A stretch of 64,000 bases of DNA, from NCBI GenBank assembly GCA_947630025.1, contig CANRFZ010000009.1, positions 55,283 to 119,282 on the forward strand, written 5' to 3'. Each line of letters begins with the position of its first letter. Positions within the stretch are counted from its first letter, which is position 1. Positions 26,031 to 34,847 of this stretch are shown piece after piece. The notes under the pieces were generated by a model. That model had not been told where the DNA came from. It searched no databases and saw nothing but the letters and a program-made list of their open reading frames with translations. The translations under genes were made by a program, and so were the position numbers. This DNA is from an uncultured Lachnospiraceae bacterium (lineage in GTDB: Bacteria > Bacillota > Clostridia > Lachnospirales > Lachnospiraceae).

Positions 26031-27516
26031 CGCGGTTTTTCCGCCTGCGGGCATTCCGGTTGTTCGCGGCGATGGCATGACCGATAAAGAGCACAATAAG
26101 GCTGCCGGCTATGAGTATAATGCCGAGCAGCACTTTTTTTACATTGATAAAGATCGTATTGCCTTGTGATGCGCCGCCGTCTGCCGCCCCCGCGTCTATG
26201 TCCGCCGTGCCGGAGGCCGGGCCGAACTCATAGGACGACGTATCGGAGGACGCGAGATTCAGATAGGCGCATCCCAGATAAACGCCGTGGTACGTGTAGT
26301 TGATCTGCGCGATGCGGCTTTCATCGGCGGCGCCGTAGTCGATCGCGGAGTCCAGTTCGTCAAAGGAAACCGTGTTCGGAACAATCACATAACTGTCGGT
26401 ATCCACGGACAGGATCGGCTTGGAACTCCCGAAGATATCGTTGCCCGTCTGCCAGAAGCCGGACGGTTCGATCTGGTATTTCGTCTCGTTTTCGGAGACG
26501 TTCATCACCCGGAAATTGTGAAACCCATAGTCAAACAGTTCCACCGTGTCCGTAAACTGCGCGGGGGATTCTTCCTTAAAGATGACGCAGACCAGCTTCA
26601 TGCCGTCCCGCTCCGCACAGGTGACTAACGTCTCCCGCGCCAGATCCGTGTAGCCGGTCTTGCCGCCCATGATGCCCTCATAGGGGATATCGCCGTTGAT
26701 CAGACTATGTTTGTTTTTGAGATAGAAATCGTCGGGCTGCGTCTCGGTGGGCTCGAAATGATAGCGCGTCGTATTGCCGATCTTGCAGAGCATCTCGTTC
26801 TGAAAGAAAGCCGACGAGATCAGGCCCAGATCGTAGGCGGAGGTGTAGTGGTTTTCGTCCGGCAGGCCGTTCGTATTGGCAAAATGGCTGTCCGTGCAGC
26901 CCAGCTCGGCGGCGCGGGTATTCATATCGGCAACAAAGGCGTCGATGCTGCCGGAGATATGTTCGCCCACGGCGTTGGCCACTTCGTTGGCGGAGCCCAC
27001 CAGAATACCGTAGAGGCACTGCTCCAGCGTGATCGACTGGCCTACGTCCATCCCCATATTGGAGCCGTCCGCGGGCACGGAGAAGACGGCGTCGTGGGAG
27101 AACGTGACCATATTGTCCAGATTGCCGCGCTCCATGGCGATCAGACAGGTCAGAATCTTCGTGGTGCTGGCCGGATATAACTTTTCGTGGATATTTTTGG
27201 CATACAGGATCACGCCGGTATTGGCGTCCATCAGGATAGCGGATTCCGCGCCGATGGAAGGGCCGATGGGCCAGCCGTCCGTCTCGTTGGACTGGATGGG
27301 CAGCTCCTTGCGCGCCTCCGCCTCTGCCTGCAGCTCCTCCGCCGTGGCATGGGCGGTCAGCGGCGTACACCACAGGGCTCCGCAGACGGCAGAGACCGTC
27401 AGTAGCGCCAGCGCTCTTTTGCCGAGGCGTGCGGGGCGATGAAATTTAGGATGAAAACCAACCGGAAACATACGTCGGAACCTTTCTGACCGGACTTTAC
27501 TGTTATGTATCATCAT
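25969..27516 (-). CDS. D-alanyl-D-alanine carboxypeptidase (PBP5/DacF type)
   Basis: This 515-residue penicillin-binding protein trims the terminal D-Ala of peptidoglycan stem peptides. The active-site motifs are STTK (117-120), SAN (175-177) and KTG (286-288). A signal/anchor segment lies at about residues 34-56. The C terminus has a real membrane helix (VLLGIILIAGSLIVLFIGHA) and a very basic tail ([14 protein letters not shown]) where typical PBP5 enzymes have only an amphipathic helix. GGGGG lies nine bases before ATG 27516. The gene is opposite to its neighbours and converges on the exonuclease gene. Confidence 0.92.
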   Translation of the reverse strand: MMIHNSKVRSERFRRMFPVGFHPKFHRPARLGKRALALLTVSAVCGALWCTPLTAHATAEELQAEAEARKELPIQSNETDGWPIGPSIGAESAILMDANTGVILYAKNIHEKLYPASTTKILTCLIAMERGNLDNMVTFSHDAVFSVPADGSNMGMDVGQSITLEQCLYGILVGSANEVANAVGEHISGSIDAFVADMNTRAAELGCTDSHFANTNGLPDENHYTSAYDLGLISSAFFQNEMLCKIGNTTRYHFEPTETQPDDFYLKNKHSLINGDIPYEGIMGGKTGYTDLARETLVTCAERDGMKLVCVIFKEESPAQFTDTVELFDYGFHNFRVMNVSENETKYQIEPSGFWQTGNDIFGSSKPILSVDTDSYVIVPNTVSFDELDSAIDYGAADESRIAQINYTYHGVYLGCAYLNLASSDTSSYEFGPASGTADIDAGAADGGASQGNTIFINVKKVLLGIILIAGSLIVLFIGHAIAANNRNARRRKNRVRRRQSRRARYHSDFDDFGF

Positions 27517-27665
27517 ACACTATTTCCCCCAAAAAATGTAGTGCTTTTCAAAAAAACAAAGTGGAAGTCAAAAGGAAAATCAAGGTGGAACTCATAGCGG
27601 AAACCAAAGCAGAAATCGTACAGAAGCCAAAGTGGAAATCATCGTGCAAATCGGGAAATCGGGAA

Positions 27666-27694
27666 TTGAAATCGGGACAGGCAGATGGTATGAT
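27666..27694 (+). promoter_or_regulatory. Promoter of trmB-trx
   Basis: TTGAAA (27666-27671) and TATGAT (27689-27694) are 17 bases apart, 34 bases before trmB. The purine-rich sequence between 27540 and 27665 has no other recognised feature. Confidence 0.55.
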
Positions 27695-27727
27695 AACTAT
27701 GCAGACAGGAGACGGAAGGCAAAAGCT

Positions 27728-28366
27728 ATGAGACTACGCAATATCAGCGGCTCGCGGGAAGCGATCGCGGCCAGCCGCTACGTGATACAGGAACCGGAAG
27801 CCATGAAGGGCAGATGGAACGAGGCGTTCGGAAACCGCCGTCCGATCCGCGTCGAGATCGGCATGGGAAAGGGCCGGTTTATCATGGAGCAGGCCGGACT
27901 GCATCCGGAGATCAACTACGTGGGGATCGAGAAATATTCCAGCGTGCTGCTGCGCGGGATTCAGAAGATGGAGGCCGATCCGCTGCCGAATCTTTTTTTT
28001 ATCAGGATGGAAGCGGAATACATCACCGACGTGTTTGGCCGGGAGGAAGTGGATCGGATTTACCTGAATTTTTCCGATCCGTGGCCCAAGGACAGACACG
28101 CCAAAAGACGCCTGCCGTCGCGTGAATTTTTGCAGCGGTATGACGCCATACTAAAAAAGGACGGCGTCATCGAATTTAAGACCGACAACCGGGAACTGTT
28201 CCGGTTCGCGCTGGACGAGATAGAGCCCGCGGGATGGCGCTTGGAGCAGATGACAGAAGACCTGCACCATGACGAGCGGATGATGCGGGACAATGTTATG
28301 ACAGAGTACGAAGAACGGTTTTCTTCCATGGGAAATCCGATTTACAAATACATTATTGCCAGATGA
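27728..28366 (+). CDS. trmB: tRNA (guanine46-N7)-methyltransferase
   Basis: This 212-residue SAM-dependent enzyme methylates G46 in the tRNA variable loop. The signature motifs are VEIGMGKGRFI (SAM site), NYVGIEKYSSVLLR, and the diagnostic NFSDPWPKDRHAKRRL. The frame is open upstream to 27632, but ATG 27728 (MRLRNISGSRE) has GGAAGG upstream and gives the usual length. It is followed by a thioredoxin gene after 17 bases. Confidence 0.95.
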   Translation: MRLRNISGSREAIAASRYVIQEPEAMKGRWNEAFGNRRPIRVEIGMGKGRFIMEQAGLHPEINYVGIEKYSSVLLRGIQKMEADPLPNLFFIRMEAEYITDVFGREEVDRIYLNFSDPWPKDRHAKRRLPSREFLQRYDAILKKDGVIEFKTDNRELFRFALDEIEPAGWRLEQMTEDLHHDERMMRDNVMTEYEERFSSMGNPIYKYIIAR

Positions 28367-28383
28367 GAAAGGAGAACAGACTT

Positions 28384-28701
28384 ATGGAGTACCAATTTAC
28401 AACCGCCAATTTTGACAAGGAGGTTCTGGAATCCGACATTCCGGTTTTCGTGGATTTCTATGCGGACTGGTGCGGCCCGTGCAAAATGATGGCCCCTATC
28501 GTGGAGCAGTTGGCGGAGGAGTACGCGGGCAGAGTAAAGGTCGGTAAATGCAACATCGACGAGGAGGAGGCGATTGCCATGAAATACCGCGTCATGTCGA
28601 TCCCGACCATGAAAGTTTTTGTAAACGGCAAAGAAGAAGTCTCCGTTGTGGGCGCCATGCCCAAAGAAGCGCTGGAGGCGGAGATCGCCAAAGCGCTATG
28701 A
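28384..28701 (+). CDS. trxA: Thioredoxin
   Basis: This 105-residue protein has the redox-active WCGPC motif (Cys30-Cys33) and the cis-Pro loop SIPTMKVF, at the standard thioredoxin length. It reduces protein disulfides in the cytoplasm. ATG 28384 follows AAAGGAG; an in-frame ATG at 28363 overlaps the trmB stop and is unlikely. Its stop overlaps the convergent antiporter gene by six bases. Confidence 0.94.
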   Translation: MEYQFTTANFDKEVLESDIPVFVDFYADWCGPCKMMAPIVEQLAEEYAGRVKVGKCNIDEEEAIAMKYRVMSIPTMKVFVNGKEEVSVVGAMPKEALEAEIAKAL

Positions 28702-29877
28702 CGCGGGCTTCGCGTCTCTGGAATAGAGGAATTTCAGAACGATCGGCGTAGCGATCGACGACACCAGAATCAGGAGGATTACGGCGGTGAAATAGTCCGC
28801 CGTGAGCAGACCCGCCGCCAGACCTTTCTGCGCGACGATCAGCGCCACCTCTCCGCGTGTCATCATCCCTACGCCGATTTTCAGCGAATCGGATGTGCTG
28901 AAGCGGCAGATTCTGCTGACGGTGCCGCAGCCGAGGATTTTGGCGAACAGGGCCACCAGAACGAAGCAGATGCAGAAGGCAAACAACCTGCCGTCCATCG
29001 CGTCAAAGGAAGTCTTCAGGCCGATGCTGGCAAAAAAGATCGGGCCGAAGAACATATAGGACATCACATCGCTCTTTCTCTCGATATATTCGTTGTCACT
29101 CAGGCTGCACAGTACCACGCCGGCGATATAAGCGCCCGTGATATCGGCGATGCCGAAATATTTTTCCGCGATATAGGCAAGAAACAGGCAGAAAGCGAGG
29201 CTGACGATCGGAATCCGCCGCGTATGCGGATAGCGCTGATCCAGCTTGGCAAATACCTTGTAGACGATGAAGCCGCCCACGACCGCCACGATAAAGAACA
29301 GGACGGTCTTGAGGATCACGATGCCGGGCCTGGAATCGGGATTCTTAAAGCCGATCACAAAGGTCAGCACGATGATGCCGATCACGTCGTCAATGATGGC
29401 GGCGCTGACGATCGTGGTGCCCACTTTCGTCTTGATCTTGCCCAGTTCCTGCAGCGACGCCACGGTGATGCTGACGCTGGTCGCCGTCATGATCGTGCCG
29501 ATGAATACCGCCCGGAAAAATGCTTCGCTGCCCCAGGGGGCCATGCCGTAGAAGCCCATGTAGAGAAGCGAGCCTAAGACGAGCGGAACCAGAACGCCCG
29601 CGCAGGCGATCAGGAACGCGACGGGCCCGGTCTTTAACAGTTCTTTCAGATCCGATTCCAGACCTACCTCAAACATCAGGATCACCACGCCGATCTCCGC
29701 CAGCTCCGAGATGAAGCTGCTCTCCGCAATCAGGCCCAGCACACAGGGGCCGATCAGAAGGCCGGCGATGATCTGGCCGACGACCTGCGGCGCCTTGCAC
29801 TTTCTGGCGATAATACCGAAAAATTTCGCGGTAAACAGAATCACCGCGAGGTCAAACAATACTTGATAAGATTCCAT
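28696..29877 (-). CDS. Cation:proton antiporter (CPA2 family)
   Basis: This 393-residue protein has about twelve membrane helices. The start (YQVLFDLAVILFTAKFFG), the APQVVGQIIAGLLIGPCVLG signature and the IIDDVIGIIVLTFVIG helix with its tandem acidic pair are typical of Na+/H+ exchangers of the NhaS/KefB-like CPA2 group. There is no C-terminal KTN/RCK domain. GAGGGTG lies seven bases before ATG 29877; a further in-frame start at 29892 lies upstream of that site. The ion (Na+ or K+) cannot be told. Confidence 0.88.
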   Translation of the reverse strand: MESYQVLFDLAVILFTAKFFGIIARKCKAPQVVGQIIAGLLIGPCVLGLIAESSFISELAEIGVVILMFEVGLESDLKELLKTGPVAFLIACAGVLVPLVLGSLLYMGFYGMAPWGSEAFFRAVFIGTIMTATSVSITVASLQELGKIKTKVGTTIVSAAIIDDVIGIIVLTFVIGFKNPDSRPGIVILKTVLFFIVAVVGGFIVYKVFAKLDQRYPHTRRIPIVSLAFCLFLAYIAEKYFGIADITGAYIAGVVLCSLSDNEYIERKSDVMSYMFFGPIFFASIGLKTSFDAMDGRLFAFCICFVLVALFAKILGCGTVSRICRFSTSDSLKIGVGMMTRGEVALIVAQKGLAAGLLTADYFTAVILLILVSSIATPIVLKFLYSRDAKPAS

Positions 29878-29999
29878 TTTTTTCACCCTCATAACAGTCG
29901 GATCGATTTTCTAAAGACAGTTATACTCGCGGGAAAGTCCGGTGTCAATCGGCATTTTGACATATTTCTTATTACGGAAAAAATATTCTTGCGGAAACA

Positions 30000-30029
30000 T
30001 TGACAAATTCCCATGAAATATTGTATTAT
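30000..30029 (+). promoter_or_regulatory. Promoter of tRNA-Pro
   Basis: TTGACA (30000-30005) and TATTAT (30024-30029) are 18 bases apart, about 20 bases before the tRNA 5' end. Confidence 0.65.
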
Positions 30030-30048
30030 TTTAGTTGTCTGCAAGTAG

Positions 30049-30122
30049 CGAAGCGTGGCTCAGTTTGGTAGAGCGCTGCGTTCGGGACGCAGAGGTCGCA
30101 GGTTCAAATCCTGTCGCTTCGA
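30049..30122 (+). tRNA. tRNA-Pro (anticodon CGG)
   Basis: The cloverleaf has acceptor CGAAGCG/CGCTTCG (30049-30055 with 30115-30121), D arm GCTC/GAGC, anticodon stem CTGCG/CGCAG around loop TTCGGGA, and a T arm with GGTTCAAATCC. Anticodon CGG reads CCG. CCA is not encoded. It has its own promoter and terminator. Confidence 0.94.
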
Positions 30123-30127
30123 CTGAC

Positions 30128-30165
30128 AAGGCTTTACGGCTCACGTGGCTGTAAAGCCTTCTTTG
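30128..30165 (+). terminator. Rho-independent terminator of tRNA-Pro
   Basis: AAGGCTTTAC and GTAAAGCCTT form a perfect 10-bp stem (30128-30137 with 30151-30160), followed by CTTTG. Confidence 0.75.
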
Positions 30166-30239
30166 CTATATGGTATCGAATCACGCGCTAAAATGTGACA
30201 AAGCGGCGCGGAAAATAAGAAGAATGGGGGCAGCAGGGT

Positions 30240-32180
30240 ATGGGAGATCTGAAATGGATCAAAAAGTTTAAGATGGGGGACGGTTTCTGGGGCAGATATG
30301 CGAAGCTGGTCAGGGATGTGGTGCTCCCCTATCAGGAGGACGCGCTGAACGACCGCATCGAGGGCGCGGAAAAGAGTCACTGCATCGAGAATTTCCGGAT
30401 GGCGGCAGAGAAGCTGCGCACCGGGAAATGCAGCGGCGAGTTTTACGGCATGGTCTTTCAGGACAGCGATGTGGCCAAGTGGCTGGAGGGCGCGGCGTAT
30501 TCGCTGGCCCAGAAGCCGGACGCGGCGCTGGAAAAGCGGTGCGACGAGATCATAGAGCTGATCGGTGCGGCGCAGCACGAGGACGGCTATCTGAACACGT
30601 ATTTTACCGTAAAGGAGCCGGATAAGCGCTGGACGAATCTGCAGGAAGCCCATGAGCTCTACTGCGAAGGGCATATGATCGAGGCGGCGGTGGCCTATGC
30701 GGAATGTACCGGCAAGACGAGGCTTCTCGACATCATGTGCGCGATGGCGGATCACACCTACCGGCATTTTGTGGAAGAAGGCGCGGAGGGGTATCCCGGA
30801 CACCCGGAGATCGAGTTGGCGCTTATGCGTCTGTACCGCTGCACCGGACAGGAGAAGTACAAGGAGCTGGCGCTTCACTTTATCAATGTGCGGGGCGTAG
30901 ACAGCGATTACTACGACCGGGAGAAACAACGGCACGACTGGTCCGTATGGGGCAACCGCAGCGGCAGCCACGACAAGGAATACGCGCAGAACGCGGCGCC
31001 TGTCAGGATGCAGACCAAAGCCGTCGGCCACGCGGTGCGCGCGGTATATCTCTACACGGGCATGGCGGATGCGGCGCTGGAGACCGGGGATGAGAGTCTG
31101 GCGCAGGCGTGTAAGGTCCTGTGGGAGAATATCACGCAATGCAGGATGTATGTGACGGGTTCCATCGGTTCCGCCTACGAGGGAGAGTCCTTTACCAAAG
31201 ATTATCATCTGCCCGGTGATACGGCGTATGCGGAGACCTGCGCGTCGGTGGGGCTGATCTTTTTCTGCAACAAGATGTTGTATCTGGACAGAAACGGCAG
31301 ATATGCGGATGTGATGGAGCGCGCCCTGTATAACGGCGTGCTGGCGGGAATGCAGCTTGACGGGCGCAGATTTTTCTATGTGAATCCGCTGGAGGCGCTG
31401 CCGGGCATCTCCGGCGAGGCGCAGACACACCGACACGCGCTGCCGGTCAGACCGAAGTGGTTTGCCTGCGCCTGCTGCCCGCCGAATGTGGCGCGGCTTC
31501 TGTCTTCCCTGTCGGAATATGCGTGGCACAGGGACGGCGGTACGTTGTATTCCAATCTTTTTGTGGACGGCACGCTGGACGTGAGCGAGGAGTTTGGCGG
31601 CACGGTGGCGCTGGAGACGGCTTATCCCTATGAGGGCAGGCTTACCTACCGTTTTACGCCCAAGGGGGAATCGATGGACGTGCGGTTTGCCATCCGGGTG
31701 CCTGCATGGAGCGGCGGCGTCGAGATCCGTGTGAACGGCGCGCCCGCGCAGCAGGAAGTGGAGAGTAAGGACGGATATGCCTATTTGCACGGAACGTTCC
31801 TCGCGCCGACGGAAGTGACGGTCGAGTTTGCCATGCCTGTGCGGAAATTGTATACAAATAGCAAAGTCGCGGCCAATACCGGCAAGGCGGCGCTGGAGAG
31901 AGGGCCGCTTATCTACTGTGCGGAGGGCGCGGACAATGGCGGAGACGTACTCTCCCTCTCCCTGAAAAGGGGCGGAACGGTAACGGTAAGCGACTATCTG
32001 CCGGAGAAACTGTGCGGTATTCGGGAACTGTACGCGCAGGGATACCGCTCGGAGACAGGCGGGGCGCTCTACAGCTACGAGGAACCGGTGCGGCGGGAAG
32101 ATACGATCACGTTCGTTCCCTATTATACATGGGCCAACAGAGGGCTGAACCAGATGCGGGTGTGGATACCGGAACAGTAG
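30240..32180 (+). CDS. Glycoside hydrolase family 127 (beta-L-arabinofuranosidase-like)
   Basis: This 646-residue protein has the (alpha/alpha)6 barrel and C-terminal beta domains of GH127. Key parts are FYGMVFQDSDVAKWLEGAAY, the AETCASVGLIFFC segment holding the conserved Glu and Cys, and the CACCPPN cluster (Cys410, 412 and 413). In characterised GH127 enzymes cysteines bind zinc and one acts as the nucleophile. No signal peptide is present, so it acts in the cytoplasm on imported plant-derived oligosaccharides. GGGGGCAGCAGGG precedes ATG. It lies 25 bases before a GH3 gene, probably in one operon. Confidence 0.93.
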   Translation: MGDLKWIKKFKMGDGFWGRYAKLVRDVVLPYQEDALNDRIEGAEKSHCIENFRMAAEKLRTGKCSGEFYGMVFQDSDVAKWLEGAAYSLAQKPDAALEKRCDEIIELIGAAQHEDGYLNTYFTVKEPDKRWTNLQEAHELYCEGHMIEAAVAYAECTGKTRLLDIMCAMADHTYRHFVEEGAEGYPGHPEIELALMRLYRCTGQEKYKELALHFINVRGVDSDYYDREKQRHDWSVWGNRSGSHDKEYAQNAAPVRMQTKAVGHAVRAVYLYTGMADAALETGDESLAQACKVLWENITQCRMYVTGSIGSAYEGESFTKDYHLPGDTAYAETCASVGLIFFCNKMLYLDRNGRYADVMERALYNGVLAGMQLDGRRFFYVNPLEALPGISGEAQTHRHALPVRPKWFACACCPPNVARLLSSLSEYAWHRDGGTLYSNLFVDGTLDVSEEFGGTVALETAYPYEGRLTYRFTPKGESMDVRFAIRVPAWSGGVEIRVNGAPAQQEVESKDGYAYLHGTFLAPTEVTVEFAMPVRKLYTNSKVAANTGKAALERGPLIYCAEGADNGGDVLSLSLKRGGTVTVSDYLPEKLCGIRELYAQGYRSETGGALYSYEEPVRREDTITFVPYYTWANRGLNQMRVWIPEQ

Positions 32181-32205
32181 AAGACGGAAAGAGAGAGGGT
32201 AATCT

Positions 32206-34449
32206 ATGAAAACAGAAATCAGAAACGGCGCAAAGAAGACGGAAAAAGAAATCGAGAAGCTCCTAAAGAAAATGACGCTGGAGGAAAAGATCGCCATGAT
32301 CCACGGAGCGGCCCTGTTCCGGTCGGGCGGCGTCCCCCGGCTGGATATTCCGGGACTGTCCACCTCCGACGGGCCGATGGGCGTCCGGGCGGAATTTATG
32401 GACGACAGGTGGATTCCGGCGGGCAATAACGACGACGCCGTATCCTATCTGCCCAGCAACAGCGCGCTGGCGTCCACGTGGAATCCGTACCGGGCCTACG
32501 AGATGGGCAAGGTGCTCGGCGCGGAGGCGAGAGGACGGGGCAAGGACGTCATACTGGCGCCGGGAATCAATATCAAGAGAAGCCCGCTCTGCGGACGGAA
32601 CTTCGAGTACATGAGCGAGGACCCCAAGCTGACGGAGTCGATCGCGGTGCCTTTTATCAAAGGCATACAGGAAAACGACGTGGCGGCCTGTGTCAAACAT
32701 TTTGCCGCCAACGTGCAGGAGACGGACCGGCTGATGGTGGACGAGGAGATCGACGACAGAACGCTGTACGAGTTGTATTTTCCGGCGTTTAAGGCAGCCG
32801 TGCAGAAGGCGGGCGCCTATTCCGTTATGGGGGCTTACAATAAGGTCAACGGCTATCACTGCTGCGAAAACAAAGCGCTGCTGGACTGGGTGCTGCGCGG
32901 CGAGTGGGGCTTCGACGGCGCCGTGATCAGCGACTGGGGCGGCGTGCATAAGACCAAAGAGGCGGCGGAGTGCTCGGTGGATCTGGAGATGTCCGTATTT
33001 CCGGATTTCGACCAGTATAAGCTGGCGGCTCCGTTAAAGGCGGCCATTGAGAACGGCGAGATCGCGGAGGAGGCGGTGGACGCCAAAGTGCGCAATCTGC
33101 TGCGGCTGATGTTCCGACTGAAGATGATCGGCAAACAGAAAGGCGAGCGGAAAACCGGAGCTTATAATACCCCCGACCACCGGCAGATGATCCTGCGCAC
33201 GGCGGAGGAGTCCATGATCCTGTTAAAGAACGAGAAGCAGCTCCTGCCGTTGGACCGGAAGAAGATCAAAAAACTGGTGGTGATCGGACAGAACGCCGCC
33301 AAGATTCACTCCGACGGCGGCGGCAGCGCGGAGATCAAGGCGCTGTATGAGATCTGTCCGCTGATGGGGCTGAAATGCAGTCTCGGCGGCGGCGCGCAGG
33401 TCGCGTATTACAAGGGCTACCATGTGCCGGAGAAGCGGAAAACCTTTGACCACAACTGGCAGGCGGACAGTCTGAACAGTCTGGACGATCTGAAAGGTAC
33501 GGACATCGGGCAGCTTACCCGGAATGACGACACCATCAGCGAAGACCACCGCCGCGACGCGGAGGAGCGTCTGGCGCAGGCGGAGCGGGATAAGGCCGAG
33601 ATACACGAAAAGAACAAAGCCCTCTTTGCACAGGCGGTAGAGGCGGCGAAGGACGCGGACGCGGTCATCTTTGTAGGCGGCCTGAACCACGATATCGACA
33701 GCGAGGGATTCGACAGGGCCGATATGAAGCTGCCCTATGAGCAGGACGCGCTGATCGAGGAGTTGTTAAAAGTCAGAAAAGACCTGATCGTAACCCTGAT
33801 CGGCGGCTCGCCGGTGGAAATGCCGTGGAAGGACAAGGCGCAGGCGATTCTGTGGAGTTATTATGCGGGCATGGAGACCGGCACCGCGTTTGCCGGCATT
33901 GTCTTCGGCGATATCAATCCGTCCGGCAGGCTGGCCGAAACATTCCCCAAGGTCTATGAAGACTGCGTGACCGCGAAGAACGGACAGTTCGGCAAGTGGG
34001 GCAGCATCCGGCTGGAAGAAGGGTTGTACTGCGGCTACCGCTATTTTGACAGGGAGCATATTGCGCCTGCCTTCTGTTTCGGGCACGGCCTTTCCTACAC
34101 GCAGTTTTCCTATAGCGGGCTGACGATCCGCGCGGAAAAGACCAAGGAGGTCAAGCTGACCTTTACGATCAGGAATACGGGCAAAAGGATCGGCGCGGAA
34201 GTGGCGCAGGTCTACGTGGCGCCGATCGCGCCCAAGGCAGACAGGCCGGACAAAGAATTAAAGACATATGCCAAAGTCGAGCTCGCGCCGGGCAAGTCCC
34301 GGAAAGTGTCGCTGACGCTTCACGAGGAGAGTTTCGCTTATTTTGATCCCGACCTGCACGCATTTACAGCGGATGCGGGCGATTATGAGATTCTGGTAGG
34401 CGCGTCCGCCGAAGACATCCGTCTGCGGGGCGTGGTCACGCTGCCATAA
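32206..34449 (+). CDS. Glycoside hydrolase family 3 (beta-glucosidase-like)
   Basis: This 747-residue protein has the GH3 TIM barrel (MTLEEKIAMIHG; STSDGPMGVR; KHFAANVQETDR), the nucleophile Asp243 in VISDWGG, the (alpha/beta)6 sandwich with the AEESMILLKNEKQLLPL junction, and a C-terminal fibronectin type III-like domain (FTIRNTGKRIGAEVAQVYV). It has no signal peptide. Paired with the GH127 enzyme it probably finishes degradation of an arabinose- or glucose-containing oligosaccharide; the exact specificity cannot be told. No transporter or regulator is adjacent. Confidence 0.94.
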   Translation: MKTEIRNGAKKTEKEIEKLLKKMTLEEKIAMIHGAALFRSGGVPRLDIPGLSTSDGPMGVRAEFMDDRWIPAGNNDDAVSYLPSNSALASTWNPYRAYEMGKVLGAEARGRGKDVILAPGINIKRSPLCGRNFEYMSEDPKLTESIAVPFIKGIQENDVAACVKHFAANVQETDRLMVDEEIDDRTLYELYFPAFKAAVQKAGAYSVMGAYNKVNGYHCCENKALLDWVLRGEWGFDGAVISDWGGVHKTKEAAECSVDLEMSVFPDFDQYKLAAPLKAAIENGEIAEEAVDAKVRNLLRLMFRLKMIGKQKGERKTGAYNTPDHRQMILRTAEESMILLKNEKQLLPLDRKKIKKLVVIGQNAAKIHSDGGGSAEIKALYEICPLMGLKCSLGGGAQVAYYKGYHVPEKRKTFDHNWQADSLNSLDDLKGTDIGQLTRNDDTISEDHRRDAEERLAQAERDKAEIHEKNKALFAQAVEAAKDADAVIFVGGLNHDIDSEGFDRADMKLPYEQDALIEELLKVRKDLIVTLIGGSPVEMPWKDKAQAILWSYYAGMETGTAFAGIVFGDINPSGRLAETFPKVYEDCVTAKNGQFGKWGSIRLEEGLYCGYRYFDREHIAPAFCFGHGLSYTQFSYSGLTIRAEKTKEVKLTFTIRNTGKRIGAEVAQVYVAPIAPKADRPDKELKTYAKVELAPGKSRKVSLTLHEESFAYFDPDLHAFTADAGDYEILVGASAEDIRLRGVVTLP

Positions 34450-34531
34450 AAAATCAGAAGAAGCGAATAGTCCGGGCGTCTTCTGCCAATACTGACAAAA
34501 ACGGAAAACAAACAGGGCAGGAGGCGGAAGC

Positions 34532-34768
34532 ATGGACTATAACAATCTACCGTTGGGACTGGGTATCGCCATCGCGTCGAACCGCGCGGCGATGGACAGA
34601 TTTGTGGATCTGTCGGACGAGGAAAAGAGCGACTTCATCGAGCGGGGCAGGGCGCTGATGTCCCAGAAGGAGCTGGATGAATTTGTGGGCTCGCTGATCA
34701 AAGAGGAAAAGCCGGACGTTCATCTGGAGGATGTGAACGATATTTTTGACGGGCCGGTCATCGGCTGA
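34532..34768 (+). CDS. Small conserved hypothetical protein
   Basis: This 78-residue acidic soluble protein (start MDYNNLPLGLGIAIASNRAA) has the segment FVDLSDEEKSDFIERGRALM. GGAGG lies about eight bases before ATG. The family is unnamed; the pattern resembles short helical proteins common in Lachnospiraceae. It sits between the GH3 gene and cca. Confidence 0.7.
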   Translation: MDYNNLPLGLGIAIASNRAAMDRFVDLSDEEKSDFIERGRALMSQKELDEFVGSLIKEEKPDVHLEDVNDIFDGPVIG

Positions 34769-34847
34769 CGGCGGCCCGCCAAGCTCCCGCGGGGAGTCGA
34801 ATCCCCGCCGCGGGGTACGGCCTGTCTACATAGGAATGAGGACGAAT

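Noticed and set aside
30141..32426. A 761-codon open frame on the minus strand opposite the GH127 gene
   Set aside because: It is a shadow of a GC-rich gene: the plus-strand GH127 product has all family motifs, and the minus frame has none and runs over tRNA-Pro terminator sequence and the start of the GH3 gene.
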